Shown here piece by piece: positions 26,365-34,574 of a stretch of DNA of 38,237 nucleotides. This DNA is from Oscillospiraceae bacterium (lineage in GTDB: Bacteria > Bacillota > Clostridia > Oscillospirales > Acutalibacteraceae). The stretch spans positions 1-38,237 of the forward strand of contig SVPW01000023.1 in the NCBI GenBank assembly GCA_015065645.1, read 5' to 3'. The stretch's first letter is position 1; each line of letters starts with the position of its first letter. The position numbers were made by a program, and so were the translations under genes. The notes below the pieces were generated by a model. It made no database searches, was not told the origin of the DNA, and saw only the letters and a program-made list of their open reading frames with translations.

Positions 26365-27438
26365 TTGGATTATGAAACTAAAAAAGTCTTTCTTGTAAAC
26401 CTTGCAACGCTTGCAGTAGGGGTAACAATAACCGTTTTGGCGGTGTATTTTTTGTTCAAGTTTTTGCTTCCGTTTGTTATCGGAATAGCAATGGCAGCGA
26501 TTGTTAAGCGTCCGGCAAAGCGTCTTTCCCAAAAAACACGATTGGGTAGCGGAACGTGCTCTGTTATACTTGTTTTGCTTTTCTATGGTGCGGGTGTATC
26601 GCTTTTAGCACTTCTTATCTGGCAGCTTATAGTTCAGGCGGGAAATCTTGCCGAAATGCTGCCTGCATATTTTGATAAGCTTTCTCAAATGTTTTCATCA
26701 TACGGTGATAAGTTTAATGAATTTACAGATAGCCTGCCTTCCCAAATTCAAAGTGCGGCAAACGGAGCCTTTGAGGGTTCTGTTAAGGAACTTATAGCTT
26801 CATTAACTTCATTTTTAACCGATTTTGTTGCAAGGCTTGTACAGGGTATTCCGTCTGTATTTTTCAGTGCTGTTATAACTGTTGTCGCAAGCTGTTATAT
26901 TGCTGTTGATACAGAGCATTTAATACGCTTTTTGCGTGAGCTTTTAAAGGAATCAACCTATAACAAGCTTTTGCGAATACGGGATATTTTAAGTAATAAG
27001 ATTTTAAAATATATTTTGGGGTATGTAATATTAACGGCAATAGCCTTTGGTGAATTACTTGTCGGCTTTTGGATTTTAGGGGTTGAATACTCTCTGCTTT
27101 TAGCGGCTATTACCGCCTTGATAGACTTGCTTCCTGTTTTTGGAACAGGAACAATACTTCTTCCTTGGGCAGTATTTTCATTTGCAATGGGTAACGGTGC
27201 ACAGGGCTTTGGACTTATAACATTGTATGCTGTTATTTGTGTTGTAAGATACTTTGCCGAACCCCGTATCATAGGAAAAAATGTTGGTGTAAATCCTTTG
27301 CTAACTCTTGCCGCAATGTTTATAGGATTAAAACTTGGAGGGGTGATTGGTCTTTTGCTTTTGCCGATAGGAAGTATAGTTATGGTGCATTATTATAAAC
27401 AGCAAATTGCCGAAGAAAAAACAGTATGTAAACGGTAA
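26365..27438 (+). CDS. AI-2E family transporter (YtvI/PerM-like)
   Basis: A hydrophobic protein of 357 residues with about eight membrane segments, typical of the AI-2E exporter/PerM family. Two N-terminal helices are followed by an amphipathic soluble stretch (about residues 95-150), then a helical bundle with a conserved-looking LLPVFGTGTILLPWA and FAEPRIIGKNVGVNPLLTL. Members are passive or ion-coupled transporters, and YtvI of Bacillus is sporulation-linked; the substrate here is unknown. I prefer TTG 26365, six bases after GGGA, but TTG 26353 is also possible. It is divergent from the aspartate-pathway operon and is followed by the DUF3343 leader. The call to family is firm. Confidence 0.85.
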   Translation: MDYETKKVFLVNLATLAVGVTITVLAVYFLFKFLLPFVIGIAMAAIVKRPAKRLSQKTRLGSGTCSVILVLLFYGAGVSLLALLIWQLIVQAGNLAEMLPAYFDKLSQMFSSYGDKFNEFTDSLPSQIQSAANGAFEGSVKELIASLTSFLTDFVARLVQGIPSVFFSAVITVVASCYIAVDTEHLIRFLRELLKESTYNKLLRIRDILSNKILKYILGYVILTAIAFGELLVGFWILGVEYSLLLAAITALIDLLPVFGTGTILLPWAVFSFAMGNGAQGFGLITLYAVICVVRYFAEPRIIGKNVGVNPLLTLAAMFIGLKLGGVIGLLLLPIGSIVMVHYYKQQIAEEKTVCKR

Positions 27439-27443
27439 AGCCT

Positions 27444-27522
27444 GCTTTGCATAATATGTTATAACAGCATATCCGTATTTGTTGCGGATAAACTGTTATA
27501 CAAATGCCGATCGTTGCAAAGC
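27444..27522 (+). promoter_or_regulatory. Long foldable leader before the DUF3343 gene
   Basis: Three nested inverted repeats stack into one long stem: GCTTTGCA/TGCAAAGC (27444-27451 and 27515-27522), TATAACAG/CTGTTATA (27460-27467 and 27493-27500) and TATCCG/CGGATA (27470-27475 and 27485-27490). The loop is 9 nt and there are internal loops. The outer stem ends one base before the GGGGGAG ribosome binding site. There is no T run, so it is not a terminator. I do not recognise it as a known riboswitch. Confidence 0.5.
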
Positions 27523-27535
27523 CGGGGGAGTGAAA

Positions 27536-27754
27536 ATGAAACAATACCGTATAACAACAGGAACAGTCACCTACGCAATAAAGGGCAGAGACCTGCTGCG
27601 GCGTTACGGCTATAAGGTAAAATTAGAAAGGGCAACCTCACAGAGTGTATCAGTGGGTTGCGGATACAGTCTTATTATAAACGGCGATTTATCTAAAGCC
27701 GAAGAACTATTGCGTGGGGCAGATGTGAAAATACTGTCGGTTGACGAAATATGA
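27536..27754 (+). CDS. DUF3343 putative Se/S carrier-like protein
   Basis: A 72-residue protein. I place the start at ATG 27536, five bases after GGGGGAG; upstream in-frame codons belong to a structured leader. The sequence resembles DUF3343 (putative Se/S carrier-like) proteins: an early beta strand ending in the YAIKGRDLL helix, a cysteine in SVGCGYSLI on the following strand, and a last strand with VKILSVDEI. The family is often described as a carrier because of this cysteine and its gene neighbours, but its biochemistry is not established. The gene lies 87 bp upstream of a class V aminotransferase of the cysteine desulfurase type, which could load sulfur or selenium on it. Two hairpins, one a likely terminator, separate them. 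Confidence 0.78.
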   Translation: MKQYRITTGTVTYAIKGRDLLRRYGYKVKLERATSQSVSVGCGYSLIINGDLSKAEELLRGADVKILSVDEI

Positions 27755-27764
27755 TTTTAATTTG

Positions 27765-27825
27765 GTGCAGAAGGCTTTTGTTTTCTGCACTGAAAAACCG
27801 TCTGGCTTTTGCAGGCGGTTTTTTT
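27765..27825 (+). terminator. Tandem hairpins with a terminator between DUF3343 and desulfurase genes
   Basis: The first hairpin is GTGCAGAA (27765-27772) with TTCTGCAC (27783-27790). The second is AACCGTCTG (27796-27804) with CAGGCGGTT (27812-27820), followed by five more T residues. The second is a good intrinsic terminator. It ends directly at the GGGAGG ribosome binding site of the next gene, so termination or read-through here sets desulfurase expression. Confidence 0.7.
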
Positions 27826-27841
27826 GGGAGGTAATATAAAA

Positions 27842-28972
27842 ATGGTTTATCTTGATAATGCCGCCACAACAGGAAAAAAGCCGGGAAAGGTTGTTGCGGC
27901 GGTTCGTAATGCACTTATAAATTATAGCGCAAATCCCGGCAGAAGCGGTCACCGTTTATCCGAAAAAACTGCACTTGCAGTATATAATGTAAGGGAAAAG
28001 ACAGCAAAGTTTTTTGGGGCAAGCGGTCCGGAAAAGGTGATATTTACTTCGGGTTGTACTCAAAGTATAAATATGGTTCTGAAGGGTGTTTTGGAAAAGG
28101 GAGACCATATAATAGTTTCCTGCTTAGAGCATAATTCCGTAATGAGGCCTCTTTATAAAATGGGAATAGATTTCAGTGTTGCCGATGTTTCCTTTACCGA
28201 TGATGACCAAACATTAGAAAATTTTAAAAATTTGATTTTGCCGAACACCAAAATGATTTTTGTTATGGGGGCTTCAAATGTGTTCGGTAAAAAGCTTCCA
28301 ATAAAAAAATTGGGTGAGCTATGCCGCCAAAAGGGAATTTTGTTTGGGGTTGATGCAGCACAAACAGCGGGTGTTGTTCCCATAAATATGAAAAATGACG
28401 GAATAGATTTTTTGTGTATAGCAGCTCATAAAGGACTTTATGCACCTATGGGTATAGGTGTGCTGATTGCTGAAAATGCAATAAAAAACACCATTATAGA
28501 GGGTGGCACAGGCACCGATTCAATAAATAAAAGCCAACCTGAAAGCCTGCCGGAAAGGTTTGAAAGCGGAACGGTTAATGTTCCGGGTATTATGGGTCTT
28601 GGTGCAGGGATTGATTTTGTAAACGGGGTTGGAATTGATAATATTGCAAAGCATGAAATGAAACTTATAAATAAGCTATACCGCCATTTGTCAAAAAATG
28701 AAAATATAATGCTTTATACCGCCAAGCCTGATTTAAATAGCTTTGCGCCGGTGCTTTCGTTTAATATAAAAGATATGGAAAGTTCGGTTGCGGCAGGTAT
28801 TATTGAAAGGTCTGGAATAGCGGTAAGAGCAGGCCTTCATTGTGCCCCTGCGGCGCATAAATTTATGGGAACTATTGATACCGGAACGGTAAGGGTGTGT
28901 CCATCGGTTTTTACAACAAATGAGGATATTTATAGTCTTGTAAATGCCGTAAAAAAATTTGAAAAAAAGTAA
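27842..28972 (+). CDS. Class V aminotransferase, cysteine desulfurase-like
   Basis: A 376-residue PLP enzyme of the NifS/CsdA type. The start ATG 27842 follows GGGAGG by ten bases and begins MVYLDNAATT, the classical N-terminus. Key residues: H97 stacking on PLP in SCLEHNS, D171 and Q174 in VDAAQTAG, the Schiff-base lysine K197 in AAHKGLYAP, and the persulfide-forming C334 in GLHCAPAAH. It should remove sulfur, or selenium from selenocysteine, and pass it on as a persulfide. It best fits the subfamily of class V enzymes found near DUF3343 and selenium-related genes rather than housekeeping IscS/SufS, because no iscU or suf genes are nearby. The upstream DUF3343 protein is the obvious candidate partner. 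Confidence 0.9.
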   Translation: MVYLDNAATTGKKPGKVVAAVRNALINYSANPGRSGHRLSEKTALAVYNVREKTAKFFGASGPEKVIFTSGCTQSINMVLKGVLEKGDHIIVSCLEHNSVMRPLYKMGIDFSVADVSFTDDDQTLENFKNLILPNTKMIFVMGASNVFGKKLPIKKLGELCRQKGILFGVDAAQTAGVVPINMKNDGIDFLCIAAHKGLYAPMGIGVLIAENAIKNTIIEGGTGTDSINKSQPESLPERFESGTVNVPGIMGLGAGIDFVNGVGIDNIAKHEMKLINKLYRHLSKNENIMLYTAKPDLNSFAPVLSFNIKDMESSVAAGIIERSGIAVRAGLHCAPAAHKFMGTIDTGTVRVCPSVFTTNEDIYSLVNAVKKFEKK

Positions 28973-28991
28973 AAAAAATTATATTTTTCTA

Positions 28992-29020
28992 TTGAACGCA
29001 TAGTATTTTTATGTTAATAT
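28992..29020 (+). promoter_or_regulatory. Putative promoter of cdaA-cdaR
   Basis: TTGAAC (28992-28997) and TAATAT (29015-29020) are separated by 17 bp. They lie in the 90-bp gap upstream of cdaA, with a predicted start near 29027. Confidence 0.45.
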
Positions 29021-29062
29021 TATATTGTATAAGTATATTATTAATATAAAATAGGGAAAAGG

Positions 29063-29974
29063 ATGTTCGTTGTGGGGGCAATTTTGGAACAGTTGATGAC
29101 TTTGTGGAACCAAATAATTTTTGCAATTTCCGGAATACGCTTTTTTGATATTCTGGATATTATAGTTATTGCCGTTTTGGTTTATAAGGGAATTGAATTT
29201 TTGCGTGAAAACCGTGCAGGTCAGCTTTTTAAAGGAATAATTATTCTTTTAATAGCATACTTCTTTGCAAACTGGTTTGAACTGGTTATGTTAAGATGGC
29301 TGTTATCGGTAATTGTTGATTCTGCTCTTATTCTTTTGGTTATAGTTTTTCAGCCGGAAATTCGGCGTTTGCTTGAGCGTATCGGTAGAACAAGAATTTC
29401 CCGTGGTAATATGATGGATGAGGATATTGAACAGCTTTCTCAGTGTATTGATAATATAAGCAAAGCCGCAGGTATGATGCAGGAAAGCAAAACAGGTGCT
29501 TTGGTTGTATTTGAGCGTCAAACACAGCTTGGTGAAATAATTAATACAGGAACTATTGTTGATGCGGTGGCATCTGTTTCTATGACAAATAATATATTTT
29601 TCCCTAAATCTCCGTTGCATGACGGTGCGCTTATAGTTCGTGGCGGTAGGCTTTATGCTGCAGGCTGTATTTTGCCTTTAACACAGCGTAGTGAGCTTTC
29701 TGCAACACTTGGAACAAGGCATCGTGCAGGAATTGGTATGACAGAAAACTCCGATGCGGTTGTGCTTATTGTTTCGGAAGAAACGGGTATTATATCCATT
29801 GTGTGTGATGGTCAGATAAAGCGGAATTATAATGCCGTTTCTGCAGGGGCTGAGCTTAAAAGGCTTATAATTGATTCGCAGTTTGAAAAGCAGGATATGT
29901 CGGTAGTAAATGCGCTCAAGCGTTTTAATCCGTTTAAAAAGCATGATGATAAAAAAGAAAAGGGGGATAAATAA
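29063..29974 (+). CDS. cdaA: Diadenylate cyclase CdaA
   Basis: A 303-residue membrane enzyme that makes cyclic di-AMP from two ATP molecules. Three transmembrane helices lie at about residues 30-47, 55-72 and 78-97, followed by a short coiled region and the DAC domain. The active-site signatures are visible: DGA at 187-189 (LHDGALIVRGG) and RHR at 219-221 (LGTRHRAGIG). AGGG lies six bases before the ATG at 29063; a GTG nine bases downstream is less likely. cdaR follows after 2 bp, the standard pair in Firmicutes. The usual third gene, glmM, does not follow. Cyclic di-AMP made here would govern potassium and osmotic balance and cell-wall homeostasis. Confidence 0.96.
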   Translation: MFVVGAILEQLMTLWNQIIFAISGIRFFDILDIIVIAVLVYKGIEFLRENRAGQLFKGIIILLIAYFFANWFELVMLRWLLSVIVDSALILLVIVFQPEIRRLLERIGRTRISRGNMMDEDIEQLSQCIDNISKAAGMMQESKTGALVVFERQTQLGEIINTGTIVDAVASVSMTNNIFFPKSPLHDGALIVRGGRLYAAGCILPLTQRSELSATLGTRHRAGIGMTENSDAVVLIVSEETGIISIVCDGQIKRNYNAVSAGAELKRLIIDSQFEKQDMSVVNALKRFNPFKKHDDKKEKGDK

Positions 29975-29976
29975 TA

Positions 29977-31062
29977 ATGAAATTTAATCTTCCTTTTAAA
30001 GGTATTTTTGGAAAGCTGCTTTATAATAAGCGTTTTACCATTGCTTTTTCAATTATTTTTGCTTTCGTTTTTTGGATGATAATTACAATTATTCAAAACC
30101 CTATACGGGTAAAGTCTTTTACAAATCTTAATGTTACCGTTCCAATAAGTGAAAACACTTTTTTAACCGAAGAAAAGCTTAATATAGTATCTGATTTTTC
30201 CCATCAAACCTTTTCGGTTGAAATAAGCGGTCCTAATTATTTAGTAAGCTCACTTACTTCTGAGGATTTTATTTTGGTTGCTTCTTTGGATACCGTAACA
30301 TCAGCCGGAACCTATAGCTTAAAGGTGAATGGTGTTACAAACAGCTCAAAAACAGGTTATACCTTTGTTTCGGTAACACCTTCTACTGTTGATGTTACAT
30401 TTGATTATATTGATACTAAGGAGTTTACGGTTAAGCCGTCTATCACTGATGTTATTGCGGAGGAAGGCTATGTTGCCGATGTTCCTGTTCTCACTAAAAC
30501 TGAGCATAACAGAATAGAAATTACAGGCCCACGCTCTATAATCAATCAAATTAAATCTGTAAACGCTGTAGCCAAGGGCGATGCAAATAAAAAAATAGAA
30601 AAAACAGGTGTATATCCGTCATCTGTTGTTTTGTATAATGAAAATGGCGATGTGCTTTACACATACGCAAATGACGGCACTGTTTTTGATGCGGCAGGTA
30701 ATGCGGTAAAGAATAATTATTTAACTCTTAATGTCAAGCTTTCGGATGTTTCAATAACCCAGCCGATTTATAAGGAAACTGCGGTTCCGCTTGTGGCGGC
30801 ATTTACCAATTTGCCAACCGGTGTAACATCTGATATGGTGGTTTACAGTATTACACCGCAAAAAATCACGGTTGCAGCAGCCACACCGCCTGTTGAAATA
30901 ACACTTAATCCAATTAATTGGAAAACAATTAATAAGAATAATACAGAAAAGGTTGCAACAGTTACTTTGCCGGATGGTGTTAAGGCGGTAGGGGAAATTG
31001 GTACCATTACTGTAGAAATTGATTTTGAAAAATCTAAGTTAAACTTTAATACGGCTCGTTAA
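29977..31062 (+). CDS. cdaR: CdaR/YbbR-domain regulator of CdaA
   Basis: A 361-residue protein with one N-terminal transmembrane helix (about residues 18-37, FAFVFWMIITII) and an extracellular region of repeated YbbR domains. Repeat signatures are seen in VEISGPNYLVSSL, IEITGPRSIINQI and the final VTLPDGVKAVGE. In known systems CdaR binds the membrane part of CdaA and modulates cyclic di-AMP synthesis. It starts 2 bp after cdaA, so the two are co-transcribed, and a hairpin at 31072-31104 follows. No unusual insertions are seen. Confidence 0.92.
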   Translation: MKFNLPFKGIFGKLLYNKRFTIAFSIIFAFVFWMIITIIQNPIRVKSFTNLNVTVPISENTFLTEEKLNIVSDFSHQTFSVEISGPNYLVSSLTSEDFILVASLDTVTSAGTYSLKVNGVTNSSKTGYTFVSVTPSTVDVTFDYIDTKEFTVKPSITDVIAEEGYVADVPVLTKTEHNRIEITGPRSIINQIKSVNAVAKGDANKKIEKTGVYPSSVVLYNENGDVLYTYANDGTVFDAAGNAVKNNYLTLNVKLSDVSITQPIYKETAVPLVAAFTNLPTGVTSDMVVYSITPQKITVAAATPPVEITLNPINWKTINKNNTEKVATVTLPDGVKAVGEIGTITVEIDFEKSKLNFNTAR

Positions 31063-31071
31063 GTGCAAAAA

Positions 31072-31104
31072 AGCAGTGAGTTACCGTTTACGGCACTTAC
31101 TGCT
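31072..31104 (+). terminator. Hairpin after cdaR
   Basis: AGCAGTGAGT (31072-31081) pairs with ACTTACTGCT (31095-31104) with one G-U pair, and an inner CCG/CGG extends it. Only a weak TTATTGTG tail follows, so termination may be partial. A further weak pairing upstream (CCTTATTC with GAATAGGG) could cover the next ribosome binding site. Confidence 0.55.
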
Positions 31105-31160
31105 TTATTGTGTCAAAAAATCCTTATTCAGCATAAAATTCGAATAGGGGTGTTTTGATT

Positions 31161-31508
31161 ATGGTAAAAATGTTTTTATTTGCATTAATGACGGTATTTG
31201 CAATTTTAGGTCTGTGTGAGGTACTACACGGTTTATGGATGCTTTTAATTTCTCCTAAAATCATTCCAAAAACCTTTTCGGTGGTATGGCTTTATGATGA
31301 AAATGACCCTGTTCGCCAGCTTCATTTTGCGGGAAATTTATTCTCTTGGTGTAATAGGGCAGATAGAGATTATAAAATTGCGGTATATACGGGTAAATCA
31401 AATGAGCTTTTTGAGGAATGTAAGCAAATTGCAAGTGGTTATGATATAATTTTCACAACCGCTGATGAATTAGTACATATTATGGATAGTATAACGCTAA
31501 AAAATTAA
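31161..31508 (+). CDS. Small single-pass membrane protein, unknown function
   Basis: A 115-residue protein that I do not recognise. Residues 1-28 form a hydrophobic helix (FLFALMTVFAILGLC). The remaining 85 or so residues look like a small alpha/beta domain on the inside, with strands SVVWLYD, YKIAVYTG and YDIIFTT, and a helix NELFEECKQIA. It lies between cdaR and recD2, 28 bp before recD2, in an otherwise housekeeping run. Start choice: ATG 31161 is ten bases after AGGGG, while the in-frame TTG at 31155 has a short spacing of four. No function should be inferred from position. Confidence 0.65.
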   Translation: MVKMFLFALMTVFAILGLCEVLHGLWMLLISPKIIPKTFSVVWLYDENDPVRQLHFAGNLFSWCNRADRDYKIAVYTGKSNELFEECKQIASGYDIIFTTADELVHIMDSITLKN

Positions 31509-31536
31509 GTGAGGTGAATTGCCGCAGGCATAATCT

Positions 31537-33744
31537 ATGGAGGATAATAAACAGGAATTTGAAGTGGTTAAGGGAACGGTAGAGCGCATAACCTACCGCA
31601 ATGACCAAAATGGATATACTGTGGCAAATTTAAGCACAGGTGGCGAAAAAATCGTTATAGTTGGAATGTTGCCGTTTTTAAATGAGGGTGAAAGCGGTGT
31701 TTTTAACGGTAATTATATTGTTCATCCAAGCTATGGCAGGCAGTTTGCGGTGGAGTCATTTGAAAGAACCGCACCGCAAACCACTGCGGGAATTTTGCGT
31801 TATTTGTCATCCGGTGTGATAAAAGGTGTGGGTCCCACAACAGCAGGCCGTATTGTAGAAAAGTTTGGCGAAGAAACACTTGATATAATACAAAATCATC
31901 CTGAGGAGCTTGCCTCAATAAAGGGAATATCCATTGAAAAGGCTTATGCAATATCGGGTGAATATGAAAAGCAGTTTGGCATAAGGGATATAATGATTTT
32001 ACTTTCTTCTTACAGTGTTTCTCCCGATATTTGTTTGCGTATTTATCGTGCTTTGGGAACGGATGCTGTGGAAAAGATAAAGAGCAATCCTTATATTCTT
32101 TGCCGTGAGGATATTGGTTTTGGGTTTGAAAGGGCAGAACAAATAGCTTCTGATTTTGAAATTTCTCCCGATAACGAAATGCGCCTTTTTGCAGGTATTG
32201 AATATATACTCAGGAAAAATCTAATGAATGGTCACACCTGTTTGCCAAGATATAAGCTTGTTGCGGTGGCGGTTAATCTGCTTGAAAGCGATGAGCTTCG
32301 CATAAGTGATATTTGTGACCGTATGATTTCACGGTTTATAATATCTTCTGTTATGATAGGTGATACCGAATTTTTGGCTTTGCCTGAGTATTATGCTGCG
32401 GAAGACCATATTGCCGCAAGGCTTTTTGCCGTTAAAAGAAACATAAGTAAATTAATGTGCGTGGAAGACCTTGAGATTGATTATGTTGAAAATAAGCTTG
32501 GTATAAAGTTTGAACAGCTTCAGCGTAAGGCAATAAAACAGGCGTTTGAAAGCGGTATTTTAATTTTAACAGGTGGCCCCGGAACGGGAAAAACCACAAC
32601 CTTAAATGCGATTATTGAGCTATTTGAAAGCCGAAAAGCAATTATTGAGCTTGCAGCTCCAACCGGTCGTGCCGCAAAACGAATGACCGAGCTTACAGGC
32701 CGTGAAGCCAAAACACTTCACCGCTTGCTTGAGGTTAATTGGGGAGCAAACGAAAGACAGGAGTTTTGCAGAAACGAAAAAAATCCTTTGGATTGTGATG
32801 TTATAGTTGTGGATGAGGCTTCTATGATTGATACGCTCTTGTTTGATAATCTGCTTCGTGCATTGCGTCTTTCTTGCAGAATAATTTTGGTTGGTGATGT
32901 TGATCAGCTTCCAAGTGTTTCTGCGGGAAATGTACTTGGTGATCTTTTGGCGGCTGATATTTTTCCTTCAATTTCTCTTAAAAAGGTATTCCGTCAGGCA
33001 GGGGAAAGCACTATTGTAACAAATGCCCACGCAATAATTAATGAAACTCCCATTGATTTAAGCAATAAGGGGAAGGACTTTTTTATGATGCAAAGGGCAA
33101 ACTCTTATGATGTGTGTAATACTGTTTTAGAGCTTTGTTGTGAACGATTGCCAAAGGCATATAATTTTGACCCATTAACCGATATTCAAGTGCTTTGCCC
33201 TTCAAGAAAGGCTGATTGCGGAACACTCAATCTTAATAATCTGTTGCAGTCCTGCCTTAATCCGCCAAAAAAGGATGAACAATCATTTTCTTATAAGGGT
33301 GTGTTTATCCGCAAGGGCGATAAGGTTATGCAAATAAAAAATAATTATGATATTGAGTGGCAAAAGGATAACGGCGAAATCGGTACGGGTGTATTTAACG
33401 GTGATGTTGGTTATGTTTGTGATGCTGATAAGCGTTCGGGCGTATTAAAGGTGCGCTTTGAGGATCGTGTTGTTTCGTATTACGGCGAAGAAATAGGGGA
33501 ATTGGAGTTAGCTTATGCCGTAACCGTGCATAAAAGTCAGGGTAGTGAATTTGATTGCGTTATAATTCCTGTTTTTGATGTGCCTTCTCAGCTAAGATAT
33601 AGGAATTTGCTTTACACAGGTGTAACAAGGGCAAAAAAGATGCTTATTATTGTAGGCAGTGAGGGCGTTTTTTACGAAATGGTGGAAAATAACCGCAAAA
33701 TGCTCCGTTATACCATGCTTCAAAGCTTTTTACACGAATGTTGA
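31537..33744 (+). CDS. recD2: RecD2-type ATP-dependent DNA helicase
   Basis: A 735-residue SF1B helicase of the RecBC-independent RecD2 family, which unwinds DNA 5' to 3' in repair. The N-terminal region has an OB-like beta domain (GTVERITYRNDQNGYTVA) and helix-hairpin-helix motifs (GVIKGVGPTTAGRIV, LASIKGISIEKA). The motor has Walker A GGPGTGKTT at residues 346-354 (K352), Walker B VVDEAS with D426 and E427, VGDVDQLPSV, and the late motifs VTVHKSQGSEFD and YTGVTRAKK. ATG 31537 is the first possible start after a stop; its ribosome binding site is weak (AGG nine bases upstream), while a better GAGGTG is 20 bases away. comF overlaps its end by 7 nt. Confidence 0.95.
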   Translation: MEDNKQEFEVVKGTVERITYRNDQNGYTVANLSTGGEKIVIVGMLPFLNEGESGVFNGNYIVHPSYGRQFAVESFERTAPQTTAGILRYLSSGVIKGVGPTTAGRIVEKFGEETLDIIQNHPEELASIKGISIEKAYAISGEYEKQFGIRDIMILLSSYSVSPDICLRIYRALGTDAVEKIKSNPYILCREDIGFGFERAEQIASDFEISPDNEMRLFAGIEYILRKNLMNGHTCLPRYKLVAVAVNLLESDELRISDICDRMISRFIISSVMIGDTEFLALPEYYAAEDHIAARLFAVKRNISKLMCVEDLEIDYVENKLGIKFEQLQRKAIKQAFESGILILTGGPGTGKTTTLNAIIELFESRKAIIELAAPTGRAAKRMTELTGREAKTLHRLLEVNWGANERQEFCRNEKNPLDCDVIVVDEASMIDTLLFDNLLRALRLSCRIILVGDVDQLPSVSAGNVLGDLLAADIFPSISLKKVFRQAGESTIVTNAHAIINETPIDLSNKGKDFFMMQRANSYDVCNTVLELCCERLPKAYNFDPLTDIQVLCPSRKADCGTLNLNNLLQSCLNPPKKDEQSFSYKGVFIRKGDKVMQIKNNYDIEWQKDNGEIGTGVFNGDVGYVCDADKRSGVLKVRFEDRVVSYYGEEIGELELAYAVTVHKSQGSEFDCVIIPVFDVPSQLRYRNLLYTGVTRAKKMLIIVGSEGVFYEMVENNRKMLRYTMLQSFLHEC

Positions 33745-34520
33745 TTAAGATACCAAAACTGCTAAAGAAATTATTTAACACCTTTTTTGACCCGGCAAAA
33801 CAAAGCATTTATCCAAATAAATGTATCTGTTGCGGTAGATTTTTAAATGAAGGTGAAAATCTTTGTGAGCTGTGTGCTCATTGGATAGAACGCATAAATA
33901 GGCAAAAACGCTGTTTGGTGTGCGGTTTGGAAAAGCAAAGATGCCGTTGTAAATATAATGCATATCATTTTGCAGGTGTGGTAGCACCGTTTTATAATGC
34001 AGGCATTGCAAAAAGAGCTTTTTATAAATATAAACTGATTCCCAAAAAGCATTATGCCTTATATTTTGCATCAGAAATGGTAAAAACAATTAAATCAGAG
34101 CTTGCTGATATTAAATTTGATGCTGTGTGTTATGTTCCAACAGCTATTAAAACCGTTCGTTATAAAGGCTTTGACCATGCGGGGATTTTGGCGCACAAAA
34201 TAGGTGAAACATTAAATCTTCCTGTACTTGATGATGTTATAATAAGGAAAAAAGGCGGCAAAAAACAGCATACTCTTTCTTCAAAGGAAAGATTTAAAAA
34301 TGTTCGTGGAAGATATGGAATTGATAAAAGAATAAGCGGAATGAAAATTCTGCTTGTTGATGATATTCTTACAACCGGTGCCACTTTGGATGAATGTTCC
34401 CGTCAGCTTTTGTTTGCAGGAGCACAGTCTGTTTATTGTGTTACCGCACTTATTACCGATAACGATTATAAAATAAGCGATTATGCAAAAAATATTGAGT
34501 TTATGATTGTTGATTGTTGA
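33738..34520 (+). CDS. comF: ComF family protein
   Basis: A 260-residue protein with an N-terminal zinc-finger-like region of eight cysteines in the pattern CICC...CELC...CLVC...CRC (residues 29-71). A C-terminal phosphoribosyltransferase-type domain has a PRPP loop LLVDDILTTGATLDE (about 204-218). ComF supports DNA uptake in naturally competent Firmicutes, probably with the ComFA helicase, which is not encoded here; many non-competent Clostridia keep the gene. Its ATG lies inside the last codons of recD2 (7-nt overlap), so translation is coupled, and pairing with another single-strand DNA gene fits a DNA-processing role. A short gap leads to the MreB-family gene. Confidence 0.9.
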   Translation: MLIKIPKLLKKLFNTFFDPAKQSIYPNKCICCGRFLNEGENLCELCAHWIERINRQKRCLVCGLEKQRCRCKYNAYHFAGVVAPFYNAGIAKRAFYKYKLIPKKHYALYFASEMVKTIKSELADIKFDAVCYVPTAIKTVRYKGFDHAGILAHKIGETLNLPVLDDVIIRKKGGKKQHTLSSKERFKNVRGRYGIDKRISGMKILLVDDILTTGATLDECSRQLLFAGAQSVYCVTALITDNDYKISDYAKNIEFMIVDC

Positions 34521-34574
34521 AAAAATGAGCGTAATCTTATATAATGATTTTATACTTAATTTAGGAGATATATA

